64,000 nucleotides of DNA from Cuneatibacter caecimuris. Its GTDB lineage: Bacteria; Bacillota; Clostridia; Lachnospirales; Lachnospiraceae. The stretch is from contig NZ_SGXF01000002.1 of NCBI RefSeq assembly GCF_004216775.1, positions 372,001 to 436,000 of the forward strand, read 5' to 3'. The position numbers were made by a program, and so were the translations under genes. The notes beneath the pieces were generated by a model, which was given only the letters and a program-made list of their open reading frames with translations, had not been told where the DNA came from and searched no databases. Numbering within the stretch: position 1 is the first letter of the stretch; the number at the start of each line of letters is the position of its first letter. Shown piece by piece: positions 8,922-17,503 of this stretch.

Positions 8922-9456
8922 CCCATTTTTCTACAAAACCGGTGTCGCTGGTTTCGTTGCCGGAATAACCGCCCAGATCTTTTGATTCCCCATACACAAT
9001 AATATCAAACGGGGTTAATTTTTCTGCAGGCGCAGTATCTTTGATTACCACTTGTGTAAATAACGGTTCCGTTATTTCACCCGGGTAAAGAACATGCTTA
9101 TAATAGTAAAAGCTATCGGCTTCAGAATAGTACCAGGATTCTGATATTGTAAGCGGTTCACAAAGTTTTGCAATATCGCTTAATGAAAACTCCGCGCGCA
9201 TCCTTACAAACAAAGGTATATTACCAGTATTTTTTATCGAAGGCTTTTTTGTAATCACGTCGCCTGCTTTTATATCAGGAGGCGGCGTGAACTCCTCTTC
9301 TATGGTTATCGTGTCTTGTGCAATGATAAAATCATTGGCTGCTGCATTCTTTGATGTCAGATATGAATAGGTATCTCTGACAAGAAGGACAGCCAATCCA
9401 ACACACACGACAGTCAGAAGGGCAAGTGCCAGTCTCTTGCACATTTTTTTGCCCAT
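8911..9456 (-). CDS. SipW-type secreted protein, short
   Basis: 181 residues. The signal region RDTYSYLTSKNAAANDFIIAQ is a divergent SipW-type signal. The mature part has KAGDVITKKPSIKNTGNIPLFVRMR, the usual opening strands of TasA relatives. It then has ESWYYSEADSFYYYKHVLYPGEITEPLF, the same motif as in the 6081-7241 protein. No anchor is present. GGAG stands 7 bases before the ATG, and the stop overlaps the sortase start. Probably a fibre cap or accessory subunit. Confidence 0.75.
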   Translation of the reverse strand: MGKKMCKRLALALLTVVCVGLAVLLVRDTYSYLTSKNAAANDFIIAQDTITIEEEFTPPPDIKAGDVITKKPSIKNTGNIPLFVRMRAEFSLSDIAKLCEPLTISESWYYSEADSFYYYKHVLYPGEITEPLFTQVVIKDTAPAEKLTPFDIIVYGESKDLGGYSGNETSDTGFVEKWDEE

Positions 9457-9471
9457 ACATACGCTCCTTCC

Positions 9472-12400
9472 TTAGTCCACCAGGACTCCTTTCACCACAT
9501 TGCTGCCACTGCTCTTTGTTGCAATCATTGCATCTATAATTTCAGAAGTTGTTGATGTATAATTCACAACAATCTTGGCATTGCCCAGTGTTGCAGCATC
9601 TTTAAACATGTCAGCATAGTTTGCATAATTTCGAACTGTTATTGTGGTTGATAGTCCCCGGCATCCTTCGAACATACCTCCGAAATCATAATTATTTGAG
9701 GTATCCCAACTGCTCAAATCACCAACCGTCCAGCTTGTATTGTAGCCTGCCTCACAGAATATGTAACTGAAATCACCAACATTGTGTGTGTCCCATCGGC
9801 TTAGATCTCCGACCGTCCAGCTTGCTGCATTATGTCCGGCTCCATAAAACATGCTACGCATTATTCCGTTCTTAGACATGTTCCATCGTCCAAGATCTCC
9901 AACGGTCCAGCTTGCTGCATTATATCCGGCTCCCGAAAACATGCTTTCGGTACTACTCACATTGCAAGTGTTCCATCTACTTAGATCTCCAATAGACCAA
10001 TTCGATGCACTGGATCCAGTTCCTGAAAACATGTATTCTGTACTCTGAAGGGATGATACGTCCCAATTATCCAATCCAATAATAGAGAAAGAATCCAGTA
10101 CATAGCTGCCTGTATTTTCAAAAGCAGAATACATCTGAATAACAGAAGAAGTATCCAACATGGATACATCTATGTACGCCAAATTGGATTTGTCTCTGAA
10201 CATTGAACTGCTATCTTCATTCGCTGCGATCTTCAATCCGCTTTTTTGAGAAGAGATATAAAGTGTTGTACCATCTAACCATGAAACTACACTGCCATCT
10301 TTTGCTGCAGAAACATCTGTTAATTTTGCTTTATTTGGTGCTGGAGCATCTGAAAAAACAACTGCTGCTGCATCATTCGGAATATGCATATTGAAATCGT
10401 ATCCTGGTTCCAGAACAGGTTTTATTTTCTCAAACTGAGCAGTGTAAGTTATATTTCCTACACATTTATCACCTGGTGTAAAGGCAGGTGACCAGCCAGC
10501 AAACTTATAACCATCCTTCTGGGGGATCCCAGGGTCTGCAATCGCATCTCCTTCCTTTAATATTTGTGTGTCAAAGGCAGTACCATCAGCGGTAAATAAA
10601 ACGGTGTATACAACTGAGTTAAAATAATTTGAAACAAGGTATGTATGGCTTGTACCACTCTGATCAGTCTTGACATTATAGATACCGGTTGAAGCACTTG
10701 GATGGTTTATCAGATCGAACTGACAAGTTTTTTCAGAGACAACACCGTTTACAACGTCATAAAATGAATCAAAATTATAACGGTTGGTCTCCCCTTCTGT
10801 CAATACATAGTTTCCTGCAATTACTTGGAATGTAACAGCTTTTTCTATATATTCGTTGCCCATTCCCACATCAGCTTGGGTAAATTCTATAGCTTTGTGG
10901 TAAATATGTTGCTGTCCATCCAAATCCACACCATCCAGCGTTAAAAGGAACGTCGGATTTCCATGTGCCCATACGATATCACTTGCTTTAATTTTCTTGG
11001 ATACTGTGACTTCCCGGATAGATTTTTCATTTTCGAATTCATAATGAAAATTACTTTCCACGTTATCACGATCAATGCAGATCTGAATGATCTTAGAATC
11101 CACATCATATCCAGCTGGCGCTGCTGTTTCTTTTAAATAGTAAGTTCCCTGGCCTACATTTAATGCCTCGTAGGTTCCATCTCCTTTATCTGCCAGCACC
11201 ATGTATGGCATAGTACAATCCGGATCTGTATAGAGAGTAAACTCCGCGCCTGTGAGTAAGGTTCGTGAATCCTTATCGTACTTGTCCACTGTCACCGTTC
11301 CCGTTTTCTTTTGGTTTGTTGTTCGAATTTCTCTTTTTACAACTTCTGCGCCAAGAATATTACCTAGCAACTCAATTTTTATTGGTACAGAATCTAACAT
11401 ATATCCTATCGGTGCAGCATCCTCTCTTAGGTAATAGGTCCCCTGGTCTACATTTAACGCCTCGTAGGTCCCATCCCCTTTATCTGTCATCACCGTGTAT
11501 GGTACAGTACAATCCAGATCCATATAGAGAACATAGGTCGCACCAGTCAGCACTTCACCCGTCTCTTTATCGGTCTTTTTAACAATCAAATTATAAACCT
11601 GTTTTTGATTGGTCCATTGTTTTTCGATTGTTACATTTTCTGCACCCGTATCATCTCCTTCAATTACTACTTCAATGATTTCAGATGAGAGCGCGTACCC
11701 AGGCGGTGCCTTGGTCTCTTTTAAATAATATTGCCCCAAAGGAATTCCTGTTTGTCGATAAGTACCGTTACCTACCCCAGTTAAATCATACACTTTATTG
11801 GTACATTCAGGGTCACTATACAAACTAAAAGCAGCACCATCCAGAGCAGTACCATCTTCTTTATCCGTTTTCACAACAGTTAAAGTGCCTGATTGCTTTG
11901 TATTGGTGACTGAGATATTTCTCTCTACCTGGACATTTCCGGTAGTATCGCCGCTCAAATTTATGGTTGTGACCTCTGGCGAAAGTGCATATCCGGACGG
12001 TGCTTTGGTTTCTTTCAGATAATATGTTCCAGGAGCTAACCCGGTTACTTCGTAGGTTCCATCCCCTTTATCTGTTAAATCCGCAATTTTATTATTGAGT
12101 GCCGGGCTGCTGAAAACTGCGAAGCTGGCCCCCTTTATTTTAACTTTTGTGTCTGCATCAATTTTAGTAACGATTAAGGTTATCTTCTGCTTTACATCAG
12201 TTGCTGCCACCTTAATCGTTTGGCCATTTGATACTGTAACTGGATACACCGTATTGTTATAGGCATATCCGGCAGGTGCAGAGATTTCTTTGACAAAATA
12301 CTGGCCAATTTTTATATTGGCTGATGTCTTACCGGATGAATCCGTTACTGCAAGCTGCTGAAATAAATTTTGGCAAGCTGAATCTGTATAAATGCCATAA

Positions 12401-13458
12401 ACTGCTCCAGCCAGGGCTGCTCCTGTAGATTCATCCTTTTTTTCCAGCTCTAAAGTGCCAGTAACCGTTGGGGTAGTACCGTCCGTTTCTATTGGATCAT
12501 TTAATCGCTCCATAGAAGATACTACGCCGGCCCACTGTTTTCCCGCATTTCTCGGCTTGAAAAAATGGAAATTTGCACTGTTTCTTTCAGTTATCCCATA
12601 AGCGATTACAGAAATGGTTTTCTCCATATTTCCACTGATTGGAAATGTTAGTGTAATTGTTGATGTACCAGTATTGATATCCTTTTTAAGATATCCATTC
12701 TCCAGATTAGCAGTTACCCCATCAATTTTAAAGCTGGTGTTGGTCGGCAAATTCTGAAATGATATCTGCCAGCCAGTTAGATAAGATGCCTGCACCTGAT
12801 AAGTCATTACAAAGTTATTACCCGATATAGCAGTAGATTTGTATGTTACTTCTACACTTGGATCAGCAATATTTTTTCCACTTAGTCCAACCTGTATTAG
12901 CTGGTTCAGTTGTCCTACAGCATCAACACCGGAAACACGATTACCTAATGAGCCGTTCTTAACTTGTTCCGTTGTCCAGCCTCCGGAACCAGGCTGTCCG
13001 AGAGCATCCATCACATACCATATCGCAATCTGCGCATTCTGCCGAGTACATTGCCATGGAATTCCTTTGTTCTCCCAGTACGGCTGGAATAAAAGACTGT
13101 TTTCAATGATATTGCGGACAGCTAAAACAGCCTCCATACTAAAGGTATTATAAAGCGTACTCCCCGCATCTGTTCCAATCTCCGTATATTTACCTCCACT
13201 AGCCGGATCACCGGCAGCTTCCTGTAAACATAAAGAGGTCCGATTATCGGAAGACTGAAACCATGCTGCTCCTAAACCATCTCCAGTAGGAATCGTGATA
13301 TAATTCTGAAACAGCCCTTGTGCAATCTGATCAGCTTGATGTACTTCTGGAAATTCTATCATTGGGCTTGCCGCATAGACTTCCACAACAGGAATACTGC
13401 TAATAACAACTGCTGCTGATAACAGGCCGGCCAATGCTTTTTTTATTCCTCCAAACAT
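9472..13458 (-). CDS. Large modular adhesin: thioester domain, SpaA repeats, InlB-type and BspA-type repeats
   Basis: 1328 residues. A signal peptide (about 1-30, ending VEVYAAS) is followed by a thioester/TQXA-type domain: Cys77 in SLCLQE and Gln143 in AQIAIW would form the thioester used for covalent binding to host or cell amines. Five SpaA/Cna-B-like domains follow (about 333-800), each opening with a Lys such as VVKTDKEDG and carrying YYLKETKAPPGY with the Glu needed for isopeptide bonds. Next come a further beta domain, one Listeria-Bacteroides (InlB B-type) repeat near 946-1010 and four ~33-residue BspA/DUF285-like repeats (WDTSN, SMFSGAGYNA) near 1090-1270. There is no LPxTG or membrane anchor. 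AAAGGAG precedes the ATG. Confidence 0.85.
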   Translation of the reverse strand: MFGGIKKALAGLLSAAVVISSIPVVEVYAASPMIEFPEVHQADQIAQGLFQNYITIPTGDGLGAAWFQSSDNRTSLCLQEAAGDPASGGKYTEIGTDAGSTLYNTFSMEAVLAVRNIIENSLLFQPYWENKGIPWQCTRQNAQIAIWYVMDALGQPGSGGWTTEQVKNGSLGNRVSGVDAVGQLNQLIQVGLSGKNIADPSVEVTYKSTAISGNNFVMTYQVQASYLTGWQISFQNLPTNTSFKIDGVTANLENGYLKKDINTGTSTITLTFPISGNMEKTISVIAYGITERNSANFHFFKPRNAGKQWAGVVSSMERLNDPIETDGTTPTVTGTLELEKKDESTGAALAGAVYGIYTDSACQNLFQQLAVTDSSGKTSANIKIGQYFVKEISAPAGYAYNNTVYPVTVSNGQTIKVAATDVKQKITLIVTKIDADTKVKIKGASFAVFSSPALNNKIADLTDKGDGTYEVTGLAPGTYYLKETKAPSGYALSPEVTTINLSGDTTGNVQVERNISVTNTKQSGTLTVVKTDKEDGTALDGAAFSLYSDPECTNKVYDLTGVGNGTYRQTGIPLGQYYLKETKAPPGYALSSEIIEVVIEGDDTGAENVTIEKQWTNQKQVYNLIVKKTDKETGEVLTGATYVLYMDLDCTVPYTVMTDKGDGTYEALNVDQGTYYLREDAAPIGYMLDSVPIKIELLGNILGAEVVKREIRTTNQKKTGTVTVDKYDKDSRTLLTGAEFTLYTDPDCTMPYMVLADKGDGTYEALNVGQGTYYLKETAAPAGYDVDSKIIQICIDRDNVESNFHYEFENEKSIREVTVSKKIKASDIVWAHGNPTFLLTLDGVDLDGQQHIYHKAIEFTQADVGMGNEYIEKAVTFQVIAGNYVLTEGETNRYNFDSFYDVVNGVVSEKTCQFDLINHPSASTGIYNVKTDQSGTSHTYLVSNYFNSVVYTVLFTADGTAFDTQILKEGDAIADPGIPQKDGYKFAGWSPAFTPGDKCVGNITYTAQFEKIKPVLEPGYDFNMHIPNDAAAVVFSDAPAPNKAKLTDVSAAKDGSVVSWLDGTTLYISSQKSGLKIAANEDSSSMFRDKSNLAYIDVSMLDTSSVIQMYSAFENTGSYVLDSFSIIGLDNWDVSSLQSTEYMFSGTGSSASNWSIGDLSRWNTCNVSSTESMFSGAGYNAASWTVGDLGRWNMSKNGIMRSMFYGAGHNAASWTVGDLSRWDTHNVGDFSYIFCEAGYNTSWTVGDLSSWDTSNNYDFGGMFEGCRGLSTTITVRNYANYADMFKDAATLGNAKIVVNYTSTTSEIIDAMIATKSSGSNVVKGVLVD

Positions 13459-13632
13459 ACTTGCTCCTTTCCTCTGTTTTTTCTCCTTATAAGTGACTTT
13501 CCTATTCTACCCATCCCAAATATTCATACCGCTCCTCCTTTTTCTATTTTGCAGATAAACTTCTGCAGATTCTGCCTCATGGAGTTGAACCATGAAATAC
13601 CCGGACAGAGTATACAACTGGATATACAGTAA

Positions 13633-13662
13633 GAGGCAACAATGAATTTACATTGCTGCCTC
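13633..13662 (-). terminator. Hairpin after the CAP-domain gene
   Basis: Arms GAGGCAACAATG and CATTGCTGCCTC (11 of 12 pairs) lie just after the stop of the CAP-domain gene. The base run after it on the minus strand (CTTACTG) is poor in T, so it may be a weak terminator or an mRNA-stabilising hairpin. Confidence 0.45.
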
Positions 13663-13676
13663 AAAACTATTATTAT

Positions 13677-14696
13677 TTATCGTCCTTCATAGCATCGGAA
13701 ACAAAAATAATAGTCTCCTGATGCCCCGCGGGCCACGGCGATCCCAACAGTCAAAATATTGGGACTTTGAAGTCCTCTTGCATGATTCATCATAAATCGT
13801 CCAACTGAATAACACTCTTCATAACATGCCTGATCTGAAAAACTCACTCCGACGCCTTCACTCGTGAAGATTAAAGACTCTCCAGGAGCACCATAATAAT
13901 GAAAAGGTTCACCAGTATCAGCTTGAGCCATATTATTTGCATGTGCCTGGGATGTAGCAGTCAGATCAGGCGACAATGTAAGCGTTCCTAAACCTCTGTT
14001 TACACGTTCGTCATTTAATCCTCTTAAAAATTCCTGTACCATCCTATTAATATCCAATGTGCTTTCCGTTGTTGGAACCGCTGTTGTAGGTACTGTTGGT
14101 GGAGTAGCCGTTGTTGATGGAGCTGCTGTTGTAGTTTCCGGTGCCACGGTGGTAGGTGTGGATGGGATCGGCTTAGTATCTACAGCCTTTGTACTTGTTT
14201 CATTGGTAACATCCATTTTTGTAGGAGTATTTGGCTTTTGAGTTTCAGTTACCTTTTCGGTCTTTACACTGGAAGATCCTGTTGGATACCCCTTAGACTC
14301 TTTTGTATTCTGGGGGCCAGTTTCAGATATTACGATTCCAGCTGATCCTCCAATGTCTTCCTGTCGATTATAGATTACTGTAACTGTTTCACCAGTCACC
14401 TCATTTTTCTCCAGCGAAATGATGCTACCATCTTCAGTACGAAGCGTCTCAATAACCCTATAATCTTCTCCTTCTTTTTTTGTTTCGCCATGGTCCATTA
14501 AATCTCTCACTTCCTTGGGATTGAACTTATCAACCCCCCGGATAGATTCTTTTTCTTCATCAGAAGATAAAAATCTTTCTAATGATTCTGTCTCCTGAAG
14601 CGTATCTGATATAACAGGTTCTGCTGGAGCGCTGCCACACCCACCAATTATTACCATTGAGGCAAAACATACAACTAATAAACGAAACATTCTCAT
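13677..14696 (-). CDS. CAP (SCP/PR-1) domain lipoprotein
   Basis: 339 residues. The signal ends in the lipobox IIGGCGS, so the protein is probably lipid-anchored at Cys20. A charged N-terminal region is followed by a Thr/Pro-rich spacer (about 145-215), likely wall-spanning. The C-terminal CAP domain opens with FLRGLNDERVNRG and has SPDLTATSQAHANNMA and a His in EPFHYYG. CAP proteins act outside the cell, often in adhesion or wall modification; the target here is unknown. GGAG precedes the ATG by 7 bases. It follows the M28 peptidase gene by 24 bases, so the two are co-transcribed. Confidence 0.85.
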   Translation of the reverse strand: MRMFRLLVVCFASMVIIGGCGSAPAEPVISDTLQETESLERFLSSDEEKESIRGVDKFNPKEVRDLMDHGETKKEGEDYRVIETLRTEDGSIISLEKNEVTGETVTVIYNRQEDIGGSAGIVISETGPQNTKESKGYPTGSSSVKTEKVTETQKPNTPTKMDVTNETSTKAVDTKPIPSTPTTVAPETTTAAPSTTATPPTVPTTAVPTTESTLDINRMVQEFLRGLNDERVNRGLGTLTLSPDLTATSQAHANNMAQADTGEPFHYYGAPGESLIFTSEGVGVSFSDQACYEECYSVGRFMMNHARGLQSPNILTVGIAVARGASGDYYFCFRCYEGR

Positions 14697-14720
14697 CGTT
14701 TTTCTCCTATTCCATGCACA

Positions 14721-16640
14721 CTATCCCATGTACACATCAACTGGAACCGGACTAAGATACGATCCATCAAGCCGGTAAATATATAGATGGGTTGAATACC
14801 AACCACGATCTCCTTTATGAGCACGGGTTGACACCCGATATGTTGCTGTATTCCCTGTAAGGTCTGCCAGTTCCCACAAGAGATCATCCTGGCCATTTCG
14901 ATGTGACCAACTAGCAGTTGACACCTTTTGGCACAAGGCCCCATCATTGAAGGTCACTTTCACGGTATATCCAGAAGGACTGATATCAATTGCTTCCGCT
15001 TTTAACACTTTAAGCGGCTCTGATGTTCCAGCCGGCACCGTGACATCCACAGCCACAGGCGATGTACAGGCTGCGATATTACTATCATAATAGACATGGG
15101 TATGATATACTCCACTTTCGTTTTTATGATCTTTGGTATTTACCCGGAAAGTTGCCGTATTTCCAGATAACGTTGCCTGATGCCAAATCAGATCATCCTG
15201 GCCATTATGCGAGGTCCAAGTCGGCATCATCACTTTTTTACACAGTGAACCATCATTGAGGGTCACTTTCACGGTATATCCGGAAGGACTGATATCAATT
15301 GCTTCCGCTTCTAACACTTTAAGCGGCTCTGATGTTCCAGCCGGCACCGTGACATCCACAGCCACGGGTGATGTACAGGCTGCGATATTACTATCATAAT
15401 AGACATGGGTATGATATACTCCACTTTCGTTTTTATGATCTTTGGTATTTACCCGGAAAGTCGCCGTATTTCCGGATAACGTTGCCTGGTGCCAGATCAA
15501 GTCATCCTGGCCATTTTTCGAGGTCCAAGTCGGCATCATCACCTTTTTACACAGTGAACCATTATTGAGGGTCACTTTCACGGTATATCCGGAAGGGCTG
15601 ATATCAATTGCTTCTGCTTTTAGCACTTTAAGTTGCTCTGCTGGCTGCGTTTTATTGTTCAGTGTCCCATTTGACTGCAGTCTGGTCAATAATTCATAAC
15701 ACATCTGGCTATATGCCGCCAGATGTCCCTGAGTACGGCCGCCAAACAAATCCGTAATCTTTGCCAGATCATCAAATTGTGTGTGCATGATCTGCCCCTC
15801 TGGCACCCGGCCATCCGCTGTCTCTACCCGGTAAGGTTTTTCATTTCCTCTCGTTTCATCGTATAGACTGGCTTCGCAATAAATATAAGGAATACCCTGA
15901 TATGTCCAGTGCATTTGATCTGATCCTTGGACCCTGGTTCCCGCGGGTATTCCTGGAAGTCCGGAATGTGTTGTCAGCCCCAAACCGTTCTCTTCTGAAA
16001 TTTGCAGCGCCGCATCCCGCAGCCAGGTACTGGCCGCGCCGCCCGCGCCGCCGCCACCATGGACATAACGTTTATCTCCTGCAGCAATGCTATCCAGGTT
16101 GATAATGCACATGGCCTTTCCAATACCATAAGTCTGCAGATATTTTAGGGAGCCGATCATCCCTTCTTCCTCATCATCCCAGAAAATAATTCTGATAGTA
16201 CATGGTAAGGGTAAGGATTTATTGGCAATACGCTGTGCCGTCTCCAATACAACAGAGACGCCTGACCCGTTATCATCAGCACCCTTCGTGATCGGATCAC
16301 TGTCATAATGTGCCCCGATCACAATTTCTTTATCGGACTGCCCCGGCTTGACAAAGATTAGATTCCTACACGCCTGGCCAGATGCACCAGTGAAATTATG
16401 AATTTGTGGTTGATATCCCCATGATTGCATTAATCCAATAATCCAATCGCCGCAGGCCCATGCGCTATTGTTTCCAGCCCCGCGCCCCGGAAAGGATTTA
16501 TTTATTGTGTTGAGATAATCCCATGCCGCTAATCCATAACCGCTTTCACCTGCACGAGCAACTGCTGGTGACAGCATTACGCTACCCAATGTTAAAATCA
16601 CTACCATCAGAACTGAAATCCATTTTTTAACCTGTTTCAT
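14721..16640 (-). CDS. Secreted M28 zinc aminopeptidase with three Bsp-like repeats
   Basis: 639 residues. Signal peptide 1-30 (ends AVARAG). The M28 domain (about 35-330) has the full two-zinc ligand set: GAHYDS, GADDNGSG, WDDEEEG, INLDSIA and IMHTQFDD. Three GBS Bsp-like repeats (PF08481 type, with NGQDDLIW and GVYHTHVYY motifs) fill about 340-639. The first two are 103 residues and almost identical; the third is shorter and diverged. Such repeats bind or space proteins at the wall. There is no anchor. GGAGGG lies before the ATG. The enzyme could trim surface or partner-cell peptides during mating, but this is inference. Confidence 0.88.
   Translation of the reverse strand: MKQVKKWISVLMVVILTLGSVMLSPAVARAGESGYGLAAWDYLNTINKSFPGRGAGNNSAWACGDWIIGLMQSWGYQPQIHNFTGASGQACRNLIFVKPGQSDKEIVIGAHYDSDPITKGADDNGSGVSVVLETAQRIANKSLPLPCTIRIIFWDDEEEGMIGSLKYLQTYGIGKAMCIINLDSIAAGDKRYVHGGGGAGGAASTWLRDAALQISEENGLGLTTHSGLPGIPAGTRVQGSDQMHWTYQGIPYIYCEASLYDETRGNEKPYRVETADGRVPEGQIMHTQFDDLAKITDLFGGRTQGHLAAYSQMCYELLTRLQSNGTLNNKTQPAEQLKVLKAEAIDISPSGYTVKVTLNNGSLCKKVMMPTWTSKNGQDDLIWHQATLSGNTATFRVNTKDHKNESGVYHTHVYYDSNIAACTSPVAVDVTVPAGTSEPLKVLEAEAIDISPSGYTVKVTLNDGSLCKKVMMPTWTSHNGQDDLIWHQATLSGNTATFRVNTKDHKNESGVYHTHVYYDSNIAACTSPVAVDVTVPAGTSEPLKVLKAEAIDISPSGYTVKVTFNDGALCQKVSTASWSHRNGQDDLLWELADLTGNTATYRVSTRAHKGDRGWYSTHLYIYRLDGSYLSPVPVDVYMG
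15004..15621 (-). repeat. Two tandem 309-bp near-identical coding repeats
   Basis: Two copies of 309 bp (about 15004-15312 and 15313-15621) encode the first two Bsp-like repeats of the M28 peptidase and differ at only a few bases. The third repeat further downstream in the gene is clearly diverged. The near identity points to recent duplication or gene conversion and makes the repeat number prone to change. Confidence 0.9.
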
Positions 16641-16674
16641 CTTATCCCTCCTTTTCTATCATAACAAAAACTCA

Positions 16675-16797
16675 TTAATAACTTCCCATACCGATTTTCG
16701 TAACTGCCAAAATGAACATAAAAATTGCATACATAATAGAAACTGCAATTTTCACGATACATTTTAGCAAACCGACAATAATATTAACTACTATCAT
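16675..16797 (-). CDS. Small hydrophobic membrane protein (40 aa)
   Basis: ATG at 16795-16797 to TAA gives 40 residues, MIVVNIIVGLLKC onward, nearly all one membrane helix with a short KIGMGSY tail. The start lies inside the end of the 16784-16960 gene (14-base overlap), and AAAAAGG comes just before it. It is not recognised. Position as the second gene of the long leftward run and translational coupling support a real gene. Confidence 0.6.
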   Translation of the reverse strand: MIVVNIIVGLLKCIVKIAVSIMYAIFMFILAVTKIGMGSY

Positions 16798-16960
16798 CCT
16801 TTTTCTCCCTTCTTCCCTGCTTTTTGGACTCCAGTTTCATCTGTTCTCGCATCCCCTCCTCCGCTATAGCGGCTACCCTGGCTAAAGTAATCATATACTT
16901 TTGATTTTGAGGAGATAGCTTGTGCATTATCTCCTGCATTTCCTGCAAATATGTTTCCAT
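16784..16960 (-). CDS. Small charged protein (58 aa), first gene of the leftward run
   Basis: Starts METYLQEMQEIMHKLSPQ and ends in a Lys/Arg-rich tail; a single amphipathic helix is likely, with no cysteines or membrane segment. AGAGGAGAACG precedes the ATG. It is the first gene behind the consensus promoter at 16998-17026. Short proteins of this kind with a SPQNQKYMI segment are common next to regulators in phages and ICEs, but I do not know the function. Confidence 0.6.
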   Translation of the reverse strand: METYLQEMQEIMHKLSPQNQKYMITLARVAAIAEEGMREQMKLESKKQGRREKKDDSS

Positions 16961-16997
16961 AGCCGTTCTCCTCTATTCTTATTAACTTTATGATTTT

Positions 16998-17026
16998 ATA
17001 ATATCATTTTTCCAATAATTGGTCAA
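16998..17026 (-). promoter_or_regulatory. Promoter of the leftward surface/conjugation run
   Basis: TTGACC, a 17-base spacer and TATTAT on the minus strand, about 38 bases before the first gene. The half-site AATATCATTTT (17000-17010) overlaps the -10. Its exact inverted copy AAAATGATATT lies at 17041-17051, pointing to control by the XRE protein encoded divergently at 17110. Confidence 0.7.
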
Positions 17027-17055
17027 TGATTTTTATTAACAAAATGATATTCTAC

Positions 17056-17084
17056 TTGCAGCCAAATAATAGGTATGATATACT
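17056..17084 (+). promoter_or_regulatory. Promoter of the XRE regulator gene
   Basis: TTGCAG, a 17-base spacer and TATACT on the plus strand, 25 bases before the regulator start. The operator half AAAATGATATT (17041-17051) ends 4 bases before the -35, so the same protein could control both divergent promoters. Confidence 0.65.
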
Positions 17085-17109
17085 CAGCATAGAAAATGGG
17101 GTGATTACT

Positions 17110-17481
17110 ATGTCAGGAATTTTAGATCGATTAAAATATTTACGAAAAAACATGCTGAAACTTACTCAATCTCAATTTGCCGGCTGTCTTGGTATTACTC
17201 AGACAGCATATTCCATGATTGAAACTGGTAAGAATCCGCTCACGGACAAATGGATCATGGTTATATGCTTTCAGTTTGGAGTCAATGAAATGTGGCTCCG
17301 TACCGGCGAAGGAGATCCATTTGTCACATCCCCGTATGAAAAAGAATTTTCTTCTATATACCCCAACCTATCCCCCGTTACCCAGCAGTATCTTCTTGCT
17401 TTTGCCAGGGAACTTCTGAAAAAAGAGTTACTTCTTCATGGGCTAGATCCTGAAGAACTCAATAAGCCTCAAGATCAATAA
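17110..17481 (+). CDS. XRE-family regulator, likely controller of the transfer/surface operon
   Basis: 123 residues. The HTH covers about 1-65 (LKYLRKNMLKLTQSQFAGCLGITQTAYSMIETGKNPLTDKW). The C-terminal half has VNEMWLRTGEGDPF, common in phage-type repressors of this family. The ATG at 17110 has GGGGTG upstream; the frame extends further up but without a start with a ribosome site. It is divergent from the long leftward run and is separated from it by the paired operator. Likely role: repress or activate that run and itself. Confidence 0.85.
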   Translation: MSGILDRLKYLRKNMLKLTQSQFAGCLGITQTAYSMIETGKNPLTDKWIMVICFQFGVNEMWLRTGEGDPFVTSPYEKEFSSIYPNLSPVTQQYLLAFARELLKKELLLHGLDPEELNKPQDQ

Positions 17482-17503
17482 AACCATCCATACGGATGGT
17501 TTT
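17480..17503. terminator. Bidirectional terminator between converging genes
   Basis: AAAACCATCC and GGATGGTTTT form a perfect 10-base stem with a 4-base loop. It carries A and T runs on both sides, so it can end transcription from the XRE gene and from the RHH gene that converge here. It overlaps both stop codons. Confidence 0.8.

Noticed and set aside
9640-10200. CRISPR-like regular repeats in the adhesin gene
   Set aside because: These are in-frame BspA-type protein repeats with variable sequence and no spacers; no CRISPR array or cas gene is present.
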